The notes under the pieces were generated by a model. It did no database searches. It worked only from the letters and a program-made list of their open reading frames with translations, and was not told the DNA's origin. DNA of 64,000 nt from Casuarina equisetifolia (Eukaryota > Streptophyta > Magnoliopsida > Fagales > Casuarinaceae), in assembly GCA_028551475.1 (NCBI GenBank), contig CM052355.1:4712001-4776000 (forward strand), read 5' to 3'. Below are positions 14,901 through 27,038 of this stretch, piece after piece; positions within the stretch are counted from its first letter, which is position 1; the number at the start of each line of letters is the position of its first letter. The position numbers and the translations under genes are program-made.

Positions 14901-15090
14901 ACTTCTTATGATTTTTGGTGCCAATAACTCAGCCATTCCTCTTTAACATATTTGTTGCTCATAATAAATCTATAAAATGCCCTATTATTTCACATGCTCA
15001 ACTTGTCGTTTAGTTGAAATGTTTTTTTTTTTTTCAAAGATTCATGTACACTAACTCAAAAGTGGAACCAATTTTGGATTGACTCGCAAT

Positions 15091-15290
15091 CATGATAATT
15101 TTCGTTATTTACTCATCATTCTTGATGATTTCTCTAAGGCTATTTGGACTTTTCTTTTACTTCTCAAGGATCAAATCTTTCCTACTATTAAGTTATTTAT
15201 TCATATGATCTTTATTAAGTTTGTTCAGTTAGTGTAGCGTTTTTGCACTAACAATGGAACCAATTTTTTTTCAATAGCGTGTTCCTTTTT
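15091..15290 (+). mobile_element. Degenerate Ty1/copia integrase core fragment
   Basis: From about 15103 the + strand reads RYLLIILDDFSKAIWTF followed by LLLLKDQ, then a TAG, then CTNNGTNFFS. This matches the copia integrase core, where the usual pattern is a Y-F-L-T-I-V-D-D-xS segment, then LLKDKSE, then SDNGTEF. The first catalytic Asp is kept, the second is changed to Asn, and a stop lies between them. No LTRs, primer-binding site or flanking pol domains were found nearby, so this is an old truncated relic. It is in the same orientation as the dioxygenase gene downstream. Confidence 0.65.
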
Positions 15291-16598
15291 CTCCCGTGGA
15301 AATGTCCCTGAAAAGTAAAACCAATAAAAGTTGTTAGTGAAATAAAAATAATAAAAAGTAATAATCTACAAGCGAAAAACAAGTGAAAGGCTTGTAACAC
15401 TAACGTAAGAGGAAAATGTCAAGTAAGAAAGAGGTTAGAACTTTGTTTCTTTTCAAATTAGGATTGATACAGAAATACAAAAAATGAGAAAGATACTCGC
15501 TTATTCCTTCGAGAAGAGGCAAAGCCAAGCCAACTTGAACACAGAGCGAATTATTTTTCTTTTTAATTCCGTAAGGAGAAATTGACTTTGAGGTAAAGAT
15601 ATAGCAGGATTACCTGTCTCTGTGATTAAAATCCAGCTTAAGATGTGTAATATGAAGGAATTGATAATCCACCTATTAAGAAACTATTCTCAAAGGAGCT
15701 GACCACCGAAATGTGAACTGAAAATCCGAAACTTTTGTCGACTGGGTTGCTGGTTGCAGAGCAAGGACATACAGATCTTAACTGGGCCAAAAAAATTTGG
15801 ATCAAGTAGAAGATGGAGTTTCGTGAATTACCTTTGAGTGAATGGTGGCATAGACATCTTTTTCAACAATAATAAGAGTTACACACGCCACATCGTAAAA
15901 GACGGGTTACCACCGGCATGGCCCCTCACAAAAAAGTACAAATCTGGGATGGTTTTGAGCATGATATGCCTGTATTTACAAGTTCCCATTTCGGCCATAC
16001 GAACCCTATGGTATTAGCATAATATACTATTACGGGCAGAAACATTCAACGGTTACTGGCCGTTGAATGGGAACAGAACACAATGGATGCATCCTCTGCT
16101 CTGGGAGGAATTCTTTGTTGAGGGTCCCGTTAGGCACTCAACTAGTAAGGTACGTAACATATACCAAACTCACAAACAAGCAGACACAACCATGGCCTAC
16201 TCTCGACCCCGAAAAGATTGACAATCCATACAACCAAACTCGGTTTTTCGTCAAAAGTGGCCCTGATTCATGCATGCTCCAATTTTTTGTTTACCAAGAT
16301 GAGTGCGACAACCTAGTCAATTATAGGAGATGCACTGTTTTACAGTGATAGCTTTATCAGTCGTCGGGAAACGTCCATAATGCTCGGCAGAAAAGTAAAA
16401 TGTCGTTTGCATTAGATTACTGCACTGTATTGCTGATTTTTTTTGGCACCTGGATATGATTTGGTCGTTCCGTGGTCGGGAACTGCTGTGGATGGATCTA
16501 AGTTAATTCAAGTCACATGCCCAGCTCATACGTACCAGCACATACAAGTTTAAGCCACAACGTGATCCAATGAGTCCAATAAGTCAAAATTGAAGAAT

Positions 16599-16900
16599 AT
16601 GTTAAGACCCATATGAGAATCCTCTTTATTTGTTTAGAATTTATTAATTGTTTTTCAAATTTATTCAACTATCCTAAAATTTTTCGGTTATGGCCCACAT
16701 TTATTCAATTATTTCAGATTTATTTATTCTGTTATTCTATATTTATTTCCTTATTTGAGATTTGTTTTATCTTTTGCATTCTAGCTCTCTATAAATAGAG
16801 TTGGTGATTCCATTTGTAAAGAAAGAACAATTGAGATAAGAAAAAAAGTTTTCTCCTATCTAGTTTTCAAGTCTTTACTTTTCTTATTCTTTGAATTTCA
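16599..16900 (+). mobile_element. LTR-like AT-rich tract with TATA box (possible solo LTR or TRIM piece)
   Basis: It starts with TGTTAAGACCC, has a T-rich body, then CTCTATAAATAGAG at about 16787-16800, then TTGTAAAG and AGATAAG stretches, which is the layout of a plant LTR (TG start, TATA, short R region). No second copy, primer-binding site or target duplication was identified, and the 3' end is not fixed. It could instead be ordinary upstream sequence of the dioxygenase gene. Confidence 0.3.
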
Positions 16901-17218
16901 AGTCTTTATTTTAGATCTTCATCTTAGTGCCTTCATTTCTTCCCGCACTTCTAATTTCAAGCCTTTATTCTTGTGCTTAGTTCTTCTTGCGACAGCTTTT
17001 GTCACATCTGCTGAAGTGTACCCGGCCAGGTGCAAGACCGCTCTCGTTCTGTACGCGGAACTCTTTTTCCAAATGTTTCTGGTATTTGTCTCCATTCTAG
17101 GACTTCTTCCACGCCACCTCGTGGTTTGACAAAACTTGGTCAAGTGACATTTCATGTGCTTGAAGAAGTCCATTGCCGTCACCACGTCTTGCCTTTGCTA
17201 CCCCTCGGATCTCTCCTC

Positions 17219-17224
17219 TATAAG
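17219..17224 (+). promoter_or_regulatory. Candidate TATA box for the dioxygenase gene
   Basis: TATAAG in a CCTCTATAAGTCC context lies 206 bases before the start codon and is followed by a pyrimidine-rich leader (about 17235-17395). A second TATA-like motif, TATAAATAG, lies at 16790-16798. Which one is used cannot be told from sequence. Confidence 0.35.
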
Positions 17225-17424
17225 TCCAGATCCCCAGTTCTTCTTCACACGTTGTCTCTCCTTACCTATCTTTCACGGTGCTCTTCGTGTCCCTGAGCTT
17301 CACAAATTTCTTTTTCTCTCAATTCGTGGCTCCAGTCATTCGTTTCTTGGCATTAACTCTTCCTCTTTCTCCTCACACACAGACGCATACACATAATGTA
17401 CTCCGAAGACCGTAGCTTCTATCC

Positions 17425-19363
17425 ATGTCTCCTGTAATGAGTTTGCCAGTCGAAACCATCATGGAAAATGAGTCAACAGAAAGGCAATTCCAAAAGGGAG
17501 TGAAACATTTATGTGAGAAAGGGTCGAAAGGAGTTCCAAGCAAATACATATTCCCGGTCCCTGACCGACCCAGTTTAGGGAAAGGAGATTGTAGGGTTAG
17601 CAACGTGAATATAGAGTTACCTGTTATTGATGTTGGAGACTTGCAAGGCTTCAATAGGTCCCATGCTATCAATTCCCTCCGAAAAGCCTGCGAAGAATTC
17701 GGGTTTTTTCATGTAGGTCTTCAGTTTTCTTCTTCAAGGCCTGGAGATATGAACCTTTGTTAAGTTGTTAATATGAACGAGTTAATGAATGGGTTTTTTT
17801 TTCTGTAACTACTTATTTTCATTGATGCAGTTGGTGAACCATGAGATTCCAAGGGATGTAATACAAAGCACGATTGATGTAACCAAAAGGTTCTTTGAAC
17901 TTCCAATCGAGGAGAGATCGAAGTACATGTCCACGGATACTAGTTTACCGGTCAGGTACGGGACAAGCTATAACCAGAATAAAGACGTAGTGTTTTGCTG
18001 GAGAGACTTCTTGAAGCTAAGCTGCCATCCCTTGTCCGATGTTCTCCATTTTTGGCCTTCTTCTCCGGCAGACCTAAGGTTATACCTGTTCATTTCCCCT
18101 TCTCTCTCTCCTTTCTCTATCTATCTATCTATCTATCTAATACACAAGCACACATACCAGCAGCCAGAATGTTAAATACTAATTAAGCTTGTTTCAACCA
18201 TTGGTTCGGGACTTGATCTTTGCTTAAACAACCGATATCTTGGGTGCAGGTGTCAATAATGTACGTAATTAATGCCTTTATAATGTTTGAACAGGCAAGC
18301 GGTGAGTAAGTACTCAAAGAATACTAGACTCTTATATCTGATGCTAACAAGGGCCATCCTGGAGAGCCTGGGATTGGTTGATTCGACGGAGAACGACTAC
18401 GACAGCGACGAGTTTAGAGAATTCGAAGATGGAAGTCAACTCATTGTGATGAATTGCTACCCCAAATGCCCTGAACCTGATTTGACTCTAGGCATCCCTC
18501 CCCATTCCGACTATGGGTTCCTCACGCTTCTTCTCCAAGATGAAGTGGAGGGTCTCCAGATACAGCATGGAGGAAGATGGGTAACGGTCAAGCCACTTCC
18601 CAACTCACTGGTTGTCAATGTTGGAGACCATCTAGAGGTAACTACAAATAGTCATATCCGAGATAAGATATTCATTAAGGTTGTTCAAGTTGGTGAGCTG
18701 TACTCTAAAAATAATAGCTAATGATTGACATACTTAGATCTGATAATAAAAGATTTTAACAATTTTTAGCAAATACTTCGATTGACTAATTACTTTTTGA
18801 ATTTCTTCAACAAATAATTAGGTATTGCTACTTTGATGATTACTTTAAAGCAGATATTGGATAATACAATATGCGAACACGATCCAGAAATTAGCTAACA
18901 CAGTATGTTCTGCTACAGAGAAACTGATAAAATCCAAAGTTCAAGATGATTAGTCATCGTGGCCAAAATGTCAAGACAAGCTATAAAATCATGTCTTTTC
19001 AACTAGATTAGGCGTTTGTGCTATAGATAACACCATTAACTTCTTCAGAACGAAAACATATATTTAGGTTTTCGTGACGGCTGATTATAGTTACTTTTTC
19101 GTTTCCGCCATATGCAGATATTTAGCAACGGTAGATACAGTAGTGTACTTCATCGGGCTCTTGTCAACCCTCTGAAGACTCGATTTTCCGTTGCTTCATT
19201 GCATAGCCTGCCATTCAATACCATGGTTCAGCCATCACCAAAGCTCATTGACGAAGCCAATCCGAGGCGGTATAAGGATACGGACTTTGCCAGTTTTCTT
19301 GACCACATGGCTTCCTGTGAACCCAAGGGAAAGAGTTTCCTGGAGTCCCGGAAATTAACTTGA
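17425..19363 (+). CDS. 2-oxoglutarate/Fe(II)-dependent dioxygenase (DOXC class)
   Basis: Four phase-consistent exons: 17425-17712, 17831-18078, 18295-18637 and 19118-19363, giving 374 aa. Exons 1-2 carry the N-terminal DIOX_N region (LPVIDVGD, then ACEEFGFFHLVNHEIP). Exons 3-4 carry the oxygenase fold: NCYPKCPEPDLTLGIPPHSD supplies the iron ligands His249 and Asp251, LHRALVN supplies His305, and RFS (315-317) is the 2-oxoglutarate-binding Arg-x-Ser. Length and gene structure are normal for soluble plant specialised-metabolism or hormone dioxygenases. It resembles the flavanone-3-hydroxylase/DMR6-like set, but substrate cannot be inferred. There is no transit peptide. Intron 2 contains a TCTA microsatellite. 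The exon 1 donor (CAT|GTAGGT) is slightly unusual but restores the expected FFH-LVNH join. No lesion seen. Confidence 0.92.
18114..18138. repeat. TCTA microsatellite in dioxygenase intron 2
   Basis: About six tandem CTAT/TCTA units just inside intron 2, within a pyrimidine-rich stretch. Likely length-polymorphic. Confidence 0.85.
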
Positions 19364-22300
19364 GGCGGGACAGAAGCACAGGTTTAAGAAAAAGTCTAAG
19401 CGCTTTGACTCAGCACATTTGGTGCAGTATACGGCTCCCGGGGGGTACTGAATCTGACCCGATTCTCGTATAATAAAAGAATAAGACATTCATATGGGCT
19501 TCCGACTATTCTGCATTGTCGGCATTCATTTCAAGTATGTTCTAGATAGGTTAATTATAGAGCAGAAACGTCAAGAGTGGGATTGGGGGATCGCTTTCTT
19601 TCTTTACTACTTTACAGGGAAAAAAAAAAAAAAAAGGTTAAAAATTATGTAGAAGGTTCCTCAAATCGTATGTCTCTAAGTTCCCAGGAAACTCATTTCA
19701 TATAGCCATCGGAATTTAAATTGAGAGACATAGTACGAATCCGCAGAATCCAAGAAAATTAAGTTACTTTAATTCAGGGTTAGTGGTTGTCCGGGTCCTA
19801 AAATTGAACTGGCTTGAGATGAGGAATACTAGAAGCATTTTTATCCTTAAATAACTAAACATTAACTGACATATATAATATATTTGTACCTAATCAACAA
19901 TAGATGTGGGGATCCAGGCCGTACTTGTAATCGTTGACATTAGGCTACGCGACAGAGGTGCAACAACTACCTAGTTACCCACCATTTCGTAAGAGAACAA
20001 TGCATAATTTTCTGTTTGTAAACAATTTTCTCAATAAACAACGCCAGAATTTCGAATGTCAACCACAATGAGCAAATTACTGGGGTACACATCTTTGCGG
20101 ATCCTGTGAACAAGTAAATTAGCATATAACGTGGTTTTCAATCCTGACCACGATTTTTGCTGATCTTTTCACCATTTTAAAGAACCTTCCGTCCTCTTTT
20201 GGACCAATTCAATCAAAGGTAAGAACCATCCAAGGTCATATTTCCCACTTGAGTTTCCCGCGTAAGTCGCGTTCTCCGCCGACTGATTTCTTCAGTTGAA
20301 TCTGTTTGTCCTTTACTTCCTTCATGGGCAAACGTTGAGTACTTCAGAACACTGAACATGAAAAAGTATTACCCTCAAGCTAAAAGAGCGCTAATTTTGA
20401 ACCACAACGTGAATTGGTTCATTAGAAGGTGGAGCTTACAAAAAGAACAAGGGAATGCCCCAGTTGTTAATAGTGGACAGATTGATCTCAGTTACGTGCG
20501 CTGTTTTTAGTCATTAGTTAGTATCTTTGATTGTATGGGCTGTATGTGTAATATCATGAAGCATAGCGTCCTACCAGATTTGTTTGCAGTCGTTTAAAGG
20601 CACTACCAAGTAGTCAAGGAGAATGAAGACATTATTGATTATCATGAAGAGTATTATACTTTAGCCAAGCCTATCGGTGTTTCATTTTTTACTGCCTTAG
20701 TTCTTGTTCCATTCCTCAATCAAAGTTATTTCCGCTACCATCAATTTGTTGACTCAGATACAGATGATGACAAAAGCCAATGCTGCCATTAATAAACCTA
20801 GAGGCGACATGGTCCTCCCAACCCCAGTCTACCAAGAAGAAATGTGTTAGGAATGACTTAAGGGAACATTTTTTCTCCGTCAATGATGTCTCGAAAAGAA
20901 ACTTCAGTACAATCCCTGCCCGCTAAGTTAAAATTGTTAGTATTGAGGCTTTTCTATCTTGATCACGACTTCCTTAATTGTCTTGGGAGACCCATTGTCT
21001 TGTACTTGACTTTGATTATCGTTAACCAGATGTTGAGGATCAAATCAAACGAAACTAACAGAATGGAGCAAGTCATGCTGCATTCAATTTTTCCCTGGGG
21101 CCAAGAAGATGGAAGTCGCTGTCTTTACAAGCTGAACTCTGATATTATTGGAACAGTTTGAAGCAAGCATGGCCCCCTCTCTTCATTGTTCTTAAAGACT
21201 AACCAGCATCGCTCTCTCCCTCTCTCTCTCTCTCTCTCTTTCTTCATATTTCTTCGAAGATAACTTTCGATACTAGTTGCTCTCCCTCCGCAAAGTAACC
21301 CCATTCGTCTGTAGCACGAAAATTGGGTTGTGATCGCTTTCACAATGACTTTTATCACACTCAACAATTGGCTTCTTTCATTCTGAACCAGACGAGCTTT
21401 TTAATCAATTCCAACCCGTTTGCCCCTCTCCTTCAACGGTCTCTTTTAACAATATTAGTTTAGTTATTGGCCTTTTTAGAGTTCCAGTAAACAACAACAG
21501 AAGACCAAAGTATACCGTCCTAGGTTCTATAAAACCGTCGTTCCTCACAACCTAAACATGGCAATGAATTGACGAACTATAAACGTATTTCGGCTTTTAG
21601 TAGTCTTCATATGGCTAATCTAGTTTAAGCTCTAGAAACAAGGCATGTCCCCCTAACTGCTTGCGATATCCTAAAACCACTCCAGAGATAACATCGGACG
21701 CCAGTTTTAGTCGTAAGTGTGAACAACGCAAATGGTGCACAGGGAAAGTAAAATAGTAAATGGTGCTTTGTCATCAAATTCCATTTCATCGCCCAGTGGT
21801 CCTGCCATCTTATAATATTGCATCTAAATTTCTCCCTTATAGTAAAATCAATCTTTTTCTCTTGGGATTTATCCCGAGTGCTTCTAAATTTCTTTTTAAG
21901 TGTGAAAAGGGAACATTCCAGGAGCATGATTGGACCTTTAATTTTGCAGAGAGGAAAGAAAAAGAAGAAGAATATTGTGAAACTACGACTGTAAGTGACG
22001 ACATTTGCCCAGCAGTATGAACATTTTTTTTTTTTTTAATATTAGAACTTTCGCTATCTACCTTTCTAGATAACTAGACTTGAGCACGTTACGGGCAGTG
22101 GTTTGTGGAGCTGACATTCTATTGTTGTCTACCAGATCCCCACTTTATTGATACCCTAATTATATCCAAACGATATCTTTGGACATCTAACTGTTGGTTC
22201 AATACATGCCGTGCTAAAAGGTTATTGACTTTCTGATTTTCTCAAACCACGTTGCTCTTTTTCGATTTTGTTTATACAAGTCTCTATTTTACAACGCAGA

Positions 22301-24559
22301 TGAGAGGCCTTATTGTCACGCCTTGCACTTCTGAAGACCCCAGGCTGGCATCACGGTCCCAGAGAACCTGTGAGGAGACAAGAGAAAAGGTGGAAGAAGC
22401 CTGGCTGCTTGACCAGCGCTTGACCCCGACATGGGAGATGCCTATAGTGAGAACCCCCTTGTGCGTAATGAAAGACCCTCAAGTTTCACTTACTCTCGGT
22501 GTTGATCAATTCCTACCATCGCTAACCTCCTTTGAGAGCAACCCTCAGCACCGGCAACACAGCTGACCTGGCGCGATTCGGCCAAGTGCCACACAGTCCG
22601 ACCACCTGGTCGGGACATTATGGCCCTTACCTTCTTGGCTGAGGTGTGTCTTAATCAAACTCTTCAACGGTGAATCTCAGTAATTGAAAAAACTGAATTT
22701 CATGTGGTTACCTTTGCCCAGTTTGTAATAATGATGACTTTTTTCAATGATAGGTAACGATGACAACATCTCAAGGACTACTTAAAAAATTAAGTCAGAT
22801 GTTTCAAAATACAAGCATGCAGTTCAGTTTCCCCTACGTAACTCCTAAGCCGGTCTTGTGGTGTCCAAGATGTGCGAAATACGAGGATAGGTAAATTTTT
22901 CTTCTCTTTCAGCATTTTCCAAATATGTGTTTTCGTAGATATAGGGAAGGTTGCTTATAGATTTGATGCAATGAAGTTATGAAGGGCACTATTTTTCTCC
23001 TTTTTCCAAATTCGTTCCTTAATTTTCTTTAGAGGGTTTTACAAACACAGGTTTAAAGTAAAGTCACCCGCAATATTTAAAATGCAACTTTGCCTTAAGC
23101 AACTTGAACGCGAAAAGTGCCTAACTGTAAAATTGAGAAGTTTGAACCTCTAACAATTCTTTCCACTTCCAAATTTTTATATGTGAAACCATTTCTTCAT
23201 ACGTATTGAAAACGAAATTATATAATCATTTTAAATTATGTTACTGTTCTTTGTTGTCCCTTCTCGTCTTCTTCTCTATCGTACGAGTCTTTGTGCTTCT
23301 AGAACTATATTTTCTTGAAACCCAGTTTTCTTTTTCTTTCTTTCTTCGTCTCTGATCCACATCATAAAAGACATTAGCTGCATCCAATGCAACTAGACCA
23401 AAACTTTCATGAACTATCGAACCTATTTGATAGGTCTACAGGAGACGCCCCAATACTAATGTAACTTGCACTGATAAAATTCAGTTCTAAGCTTAATCAC
23501 TCTTAAACTTTTACCACTAGATAACACTGGAGATATCTTGATACTAAAAGTGTGGATAAAAGATTATAATACTTTTTCCTCAGAAACATGCCTTTCTAGA
23601 ATTGGTTATTACTAATTGAATTGAGCAATAATAATAAATAGAAAATACAGAATCATTTTTTTGGAAAAAGAAATTTTAATATTCAAATACTTGCGGACTA
23701 CGCAAGCCCTTTAATGGGTTGCAACAACCACCCTGATTATTGTTTAAAAAATTTCTCGACACCATTATATTTCTTGGTTGGCCAAATACTCATGATTATC
23801 ACTTATTAATAAATGTATGTAATTCAGGCCTGATCATATGAGGACCATATGATAATCATGGTTCTTCTCATAAAGGACAAGAACTTGTTTCCTTAATTTA
23901 TTTCTTTGCTTATAGTACTTTCCTCCTCTGTCCTGGCAATTTTCTTCACCAAAAGAAGCATATAAGAAAGCTTGTAATAACAGCCTTATAGGAAGACTGT
24001 AATAACAGAACAGGTTAACTCCTCTTGCCTTGTTGGCAAAGAGGAAAGATCCATGCCTTGATGCCATTTTTCTTGTTCTGACTTTCTACTTTCCTTTTTG
24101 TTTCCTTGTTTGTTTTGTTTTTCATTTTTTGTTATATACCAAGTTAATATTCTGTTTATACACATTGAGATATTTTACTGAATTTGATATGCCTTTATAT
24201 GTATTGTTTTACCTTTCAAAAATCTGATCGGATATGCATGAGACTTCCTATTTGATAATGGTGTAAATCTAAAGGATTTTTATTCTCAGTTTTTAAGTAT
24301 ATGGAGTCATTTGAAAGCACAACCATATCCATCTAAAATATTTTTCCAAAAATTCTTGCCCAAGATAGAGTTATCTCCTTGTCATGTATAGCTTCTCATA
24401 ATCAGATAATTGGTATTTTCTGTAAAGTTATGAGATGCGATCGTATACAGCTCCTTACGTTGACAAATTGATGCTAATATGATACAAACATCAATTTGAG
24501 GATTGTGTAAGGGAGCCCCTCCTAGATGTTAACTCAATCAGGCTTATCACGACAGCTAG
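19364..24559. other. Intergenic spacer after the dioxygenase gene
   Basis: Just after the stop is a probable 3' UTR with an ATAATAAAAGAATAAG stretch near 19470 that could serve polyadenylation. The rest is AT-rich, with a CT microsatellite (about 21212-21239). Apart from the exon-like pieces at 22.3-22.9 kb (own entry), no gene, RNA gene or transposon domain could be supported. Confidence 0.5.
22300..22891 (+). other. Exon-like pieces of an unrecognised gene or relic
   Basis: ATG at 22300 directly follows an acceptor-like ACAACGCAG and opens an 88-codon ORF ending at 22566 that is locally GC-richer than its surroundings. A second piece begins at ATG 22758 after a TGATAG|GTAACG context and reads to VLWCPRCAKYEDR, where AG|GTAAAT at about 22891 looks like a donor. 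The CPRC pair could be half of a zinc site. No family was recognised, no further exon was found downstream, and the two pieces are not joined by an obvious intron. This may be an eroded gene fragment. Confidence 0.2.
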
Positions 24560-26640
24560 CAACGTCAAGTTGTGTAGTTACAAACTTAGGCATTGTTTGA
24601 GTTAAAGCCAACGGTTTCAAGAAATCAACAGATTTCTTGAATCAATTTGACTTGAACAAGATGAACCCTAGAAAACCCAATAAATAAGGATGAACATGGA
24701 AAAGGGGAATGTAAAAATTAGATCATTAAAACTGTACAATCGTGCATGAATTTATAGGCAAAAGAAGAATAACACATAGACAGAAAGCGTACGAAAGAAA
24801 TTAAGAGAGAATCGATAATGAATGCTCGTCGATTTCGTGGTTTGGTGAGAGAATATTGGAGGCTTGATAATAACCCAAAATTAGTGCCAATTTGATCCGG
24901 AAAACTTCCAATCTCGGTCTGATTGGTGATGACGTTATGTGTGGAAGATTTCATATTCCTTTTTGGTTCTCATCGTCGCTTTGGTGATGGGATTCTAGCC
25001 AGATGCATCTGGCTACCATCGGGAACGAAGACAGTGAGGGAGGCACATGTGGTATGAAACGCGTAGGGCTAACGTGGCATTATTTGCTGACGGTGTGCTT
25101 CATGCGTGTTAAAGTTGTTGACATGCTGTTGACATGGCAAGATTGACGTGGCATTCTTGTGTTTTGGGGCCAAAATTGAGGGCTTTAATATCCCCCACAA
25201 GCTGATGGGTGGATACAAACTATAAGCCTGTCCTAGAAGAGTTTGAACCTCGTTTAAGAAAGTGTTTTGGTAAGGATGTCTATTACTGGTCAATAGAAGA
25301 GATTAAATGAAGAGACAATTGTTTGTTTTAGATCCACTCACATATGAAATCGAAGTTGATGTCTACATGCTTGGTTCTAGCATGGAACATAAGATTTGTG
25401 GAGAGATATAAAGGTAAGAGATTGTCATAACATAGTGCCAAAGGTCAAATGAAGAAGATATTAAGATCTTTTAGCAAGGTCTTAATCCATATGATTTCTA
25501 CAATGATTTTTGCAAGACTTTTGAATTCCCCTTTTTGTGTTGGATTGAGTGATAGTTTTTTATTTCCTAAGACTCCAAGAAGTAAGATTATTTCCGAGGT
25601 ATATGTAAAATCATGTAGTTGATCAATAATCATCATAGTCAGTAGCCCATTCGGCATCAAAATAGGCTCATAAAGTATCAAAACTACCTTTGCTAATCTA
25701 GATGTCATATAGTGGAGTATCTACAAGAAGAAGAAAAAAACATAACTTTTTTTCAAAAAAAGTCCAATAAGTGATGGTTGGAGCATGCATATATAAGCAT
25801 GTCATGTTAATGGCATATGAAATATTAGGCCATGTGAGGATTAAGTATTGTAAAAAGCTAACAACACTTCTATAGTGAATAGGATCTAGGAATGGTTCTC
25901 CATCATTGATGGAAAGGGGATGGCCTATTGTACAGGGTGTAAAGACTCCAAAAGCATTGCCCATTTTTGCATGTTCGAGTATTTCAATGGCAAATTTAGC
26001 TTAGTGTTTGGAAGAGACCATTTTTTGAATGTTGGTCATTAACCCTAAGGAAATTGTATAGATCACCAAGATCCTTAGTATCAAACTCATTTTAAAGTTT
26101 TGGATAGCCTTCAAGAGTAAAGCATTAGGACTATATAATTCAAAAATGGATTTAATCTATGATTTCATGCCTTTATAGCTTATTTTAAGCCATATAAAGA
26201 AGTCAAAGGCAACAAATAAAAGTTAGAGATTTAGGGCCAATGAACCCTTGAGGTTAATTCATGAGGACTTCTTTATCAAGAGTATCGTTAAGAAATGCAT
26301 TTTTAACATTAAGTTGTTTGATTTTCTAACTTTTAGGATAGGCACTTGCAAGTATAATCCTAATGCTGATTGGTTTTGCAACTAGACTAAAAGGTTTCAT
26401 TATAATCAATTATTGGACGTTGACAAAAACATTTAGCACAAGACATACTTTGTAACCTTTAAGTGTTCCATTAGAGCGTAGTTTACCTTTTAGACTCATT
26501 TGCAACTTATTGGTATGACATGGGAAGGAGATGGAATGAGGTCTCATGTTTGATTTTTGAGAAAAGCGGTGTACTCTTCTAGTCCTTATTGGCCTGTATA
26601 AAATTTGAAGCTCCCTTATAAGGATGTATTGAAGCAATTA
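24560..26640 (-). mobile_element. Degenerate copia retrotransposon 3' half: RT, RNase H, polypurine tract, LTR remnant
   Basis: Reading the minus strand downward from about 26520, the RT start KSNGTLERYK-like segment (seen as RSNGTLKGYK) is followed by a stop-riddled RT core, with IIDYNETF near 26400. Then come DPIHYRSVVSFLQYLILTWP and YAINM...MHAP at 25.7-25.96 kb and an RNase H tail (KSLAKIIVEIIWIKTLLKDL) at 25.45-25.6 kb. A polypurine tract TTGTGGGGGA at 25191-25200 is followed by about 500 bases resembling an LTR, with a TATAAAT motif near 24758. Several frameshifts and stops are present, and the integrase, gag and 5' LTR were not found. An old, 5'-truncated copy; the outer limits are approximate. 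Confidence 0.6.
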
Positions 26641-27038
26641 GGACATATATATAGACGAGTGATTTCTTGTAGACTATACAGCCTCAATGGCAACCCAGAA
26701 AAGAGAGGAAGGGAGAAGACGTATTGACATAAACGTTTGATTGTATGACAATCTTAATATATTTGCCAGTTTTCATATATTATCGATCATCCTGGCCTTT
26801 CACACTGAGCACGAATTAGGACTGCTACTCAAAGATGTGCCGGATAACATGAGAGCGGAAACCAGAAGAATAAAAAATGGAAGGGAAGAGAATGCATACC
26901 AAATGATAGAGGCATCCATGAAAAGGACCGGACATAGTCATCTTGTCGTGTTCCAAGTACTTACCACCCAGCATCAACTAACAGCTATGTTCTGAGTACT
27001 TTGACTTAGACTTGTAATGATCTTTTGGTTTGTGGCAG

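Larger units (their letters stand above)
7612..16598. other. Long intergenic spacer with repeats and one copia relic
   Basis: About 9 kb without a supportable gene. It contains GA microsatellites (about 8264-8278 and 8927-8961), poly(A/T) runs and a worn copia integrase fragment near 15.1 kb (own entry). ORFs of 60-93 codons occur on both strands, but none resembles a family or has splice-consistent neighbours. Confidence 0.55.
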
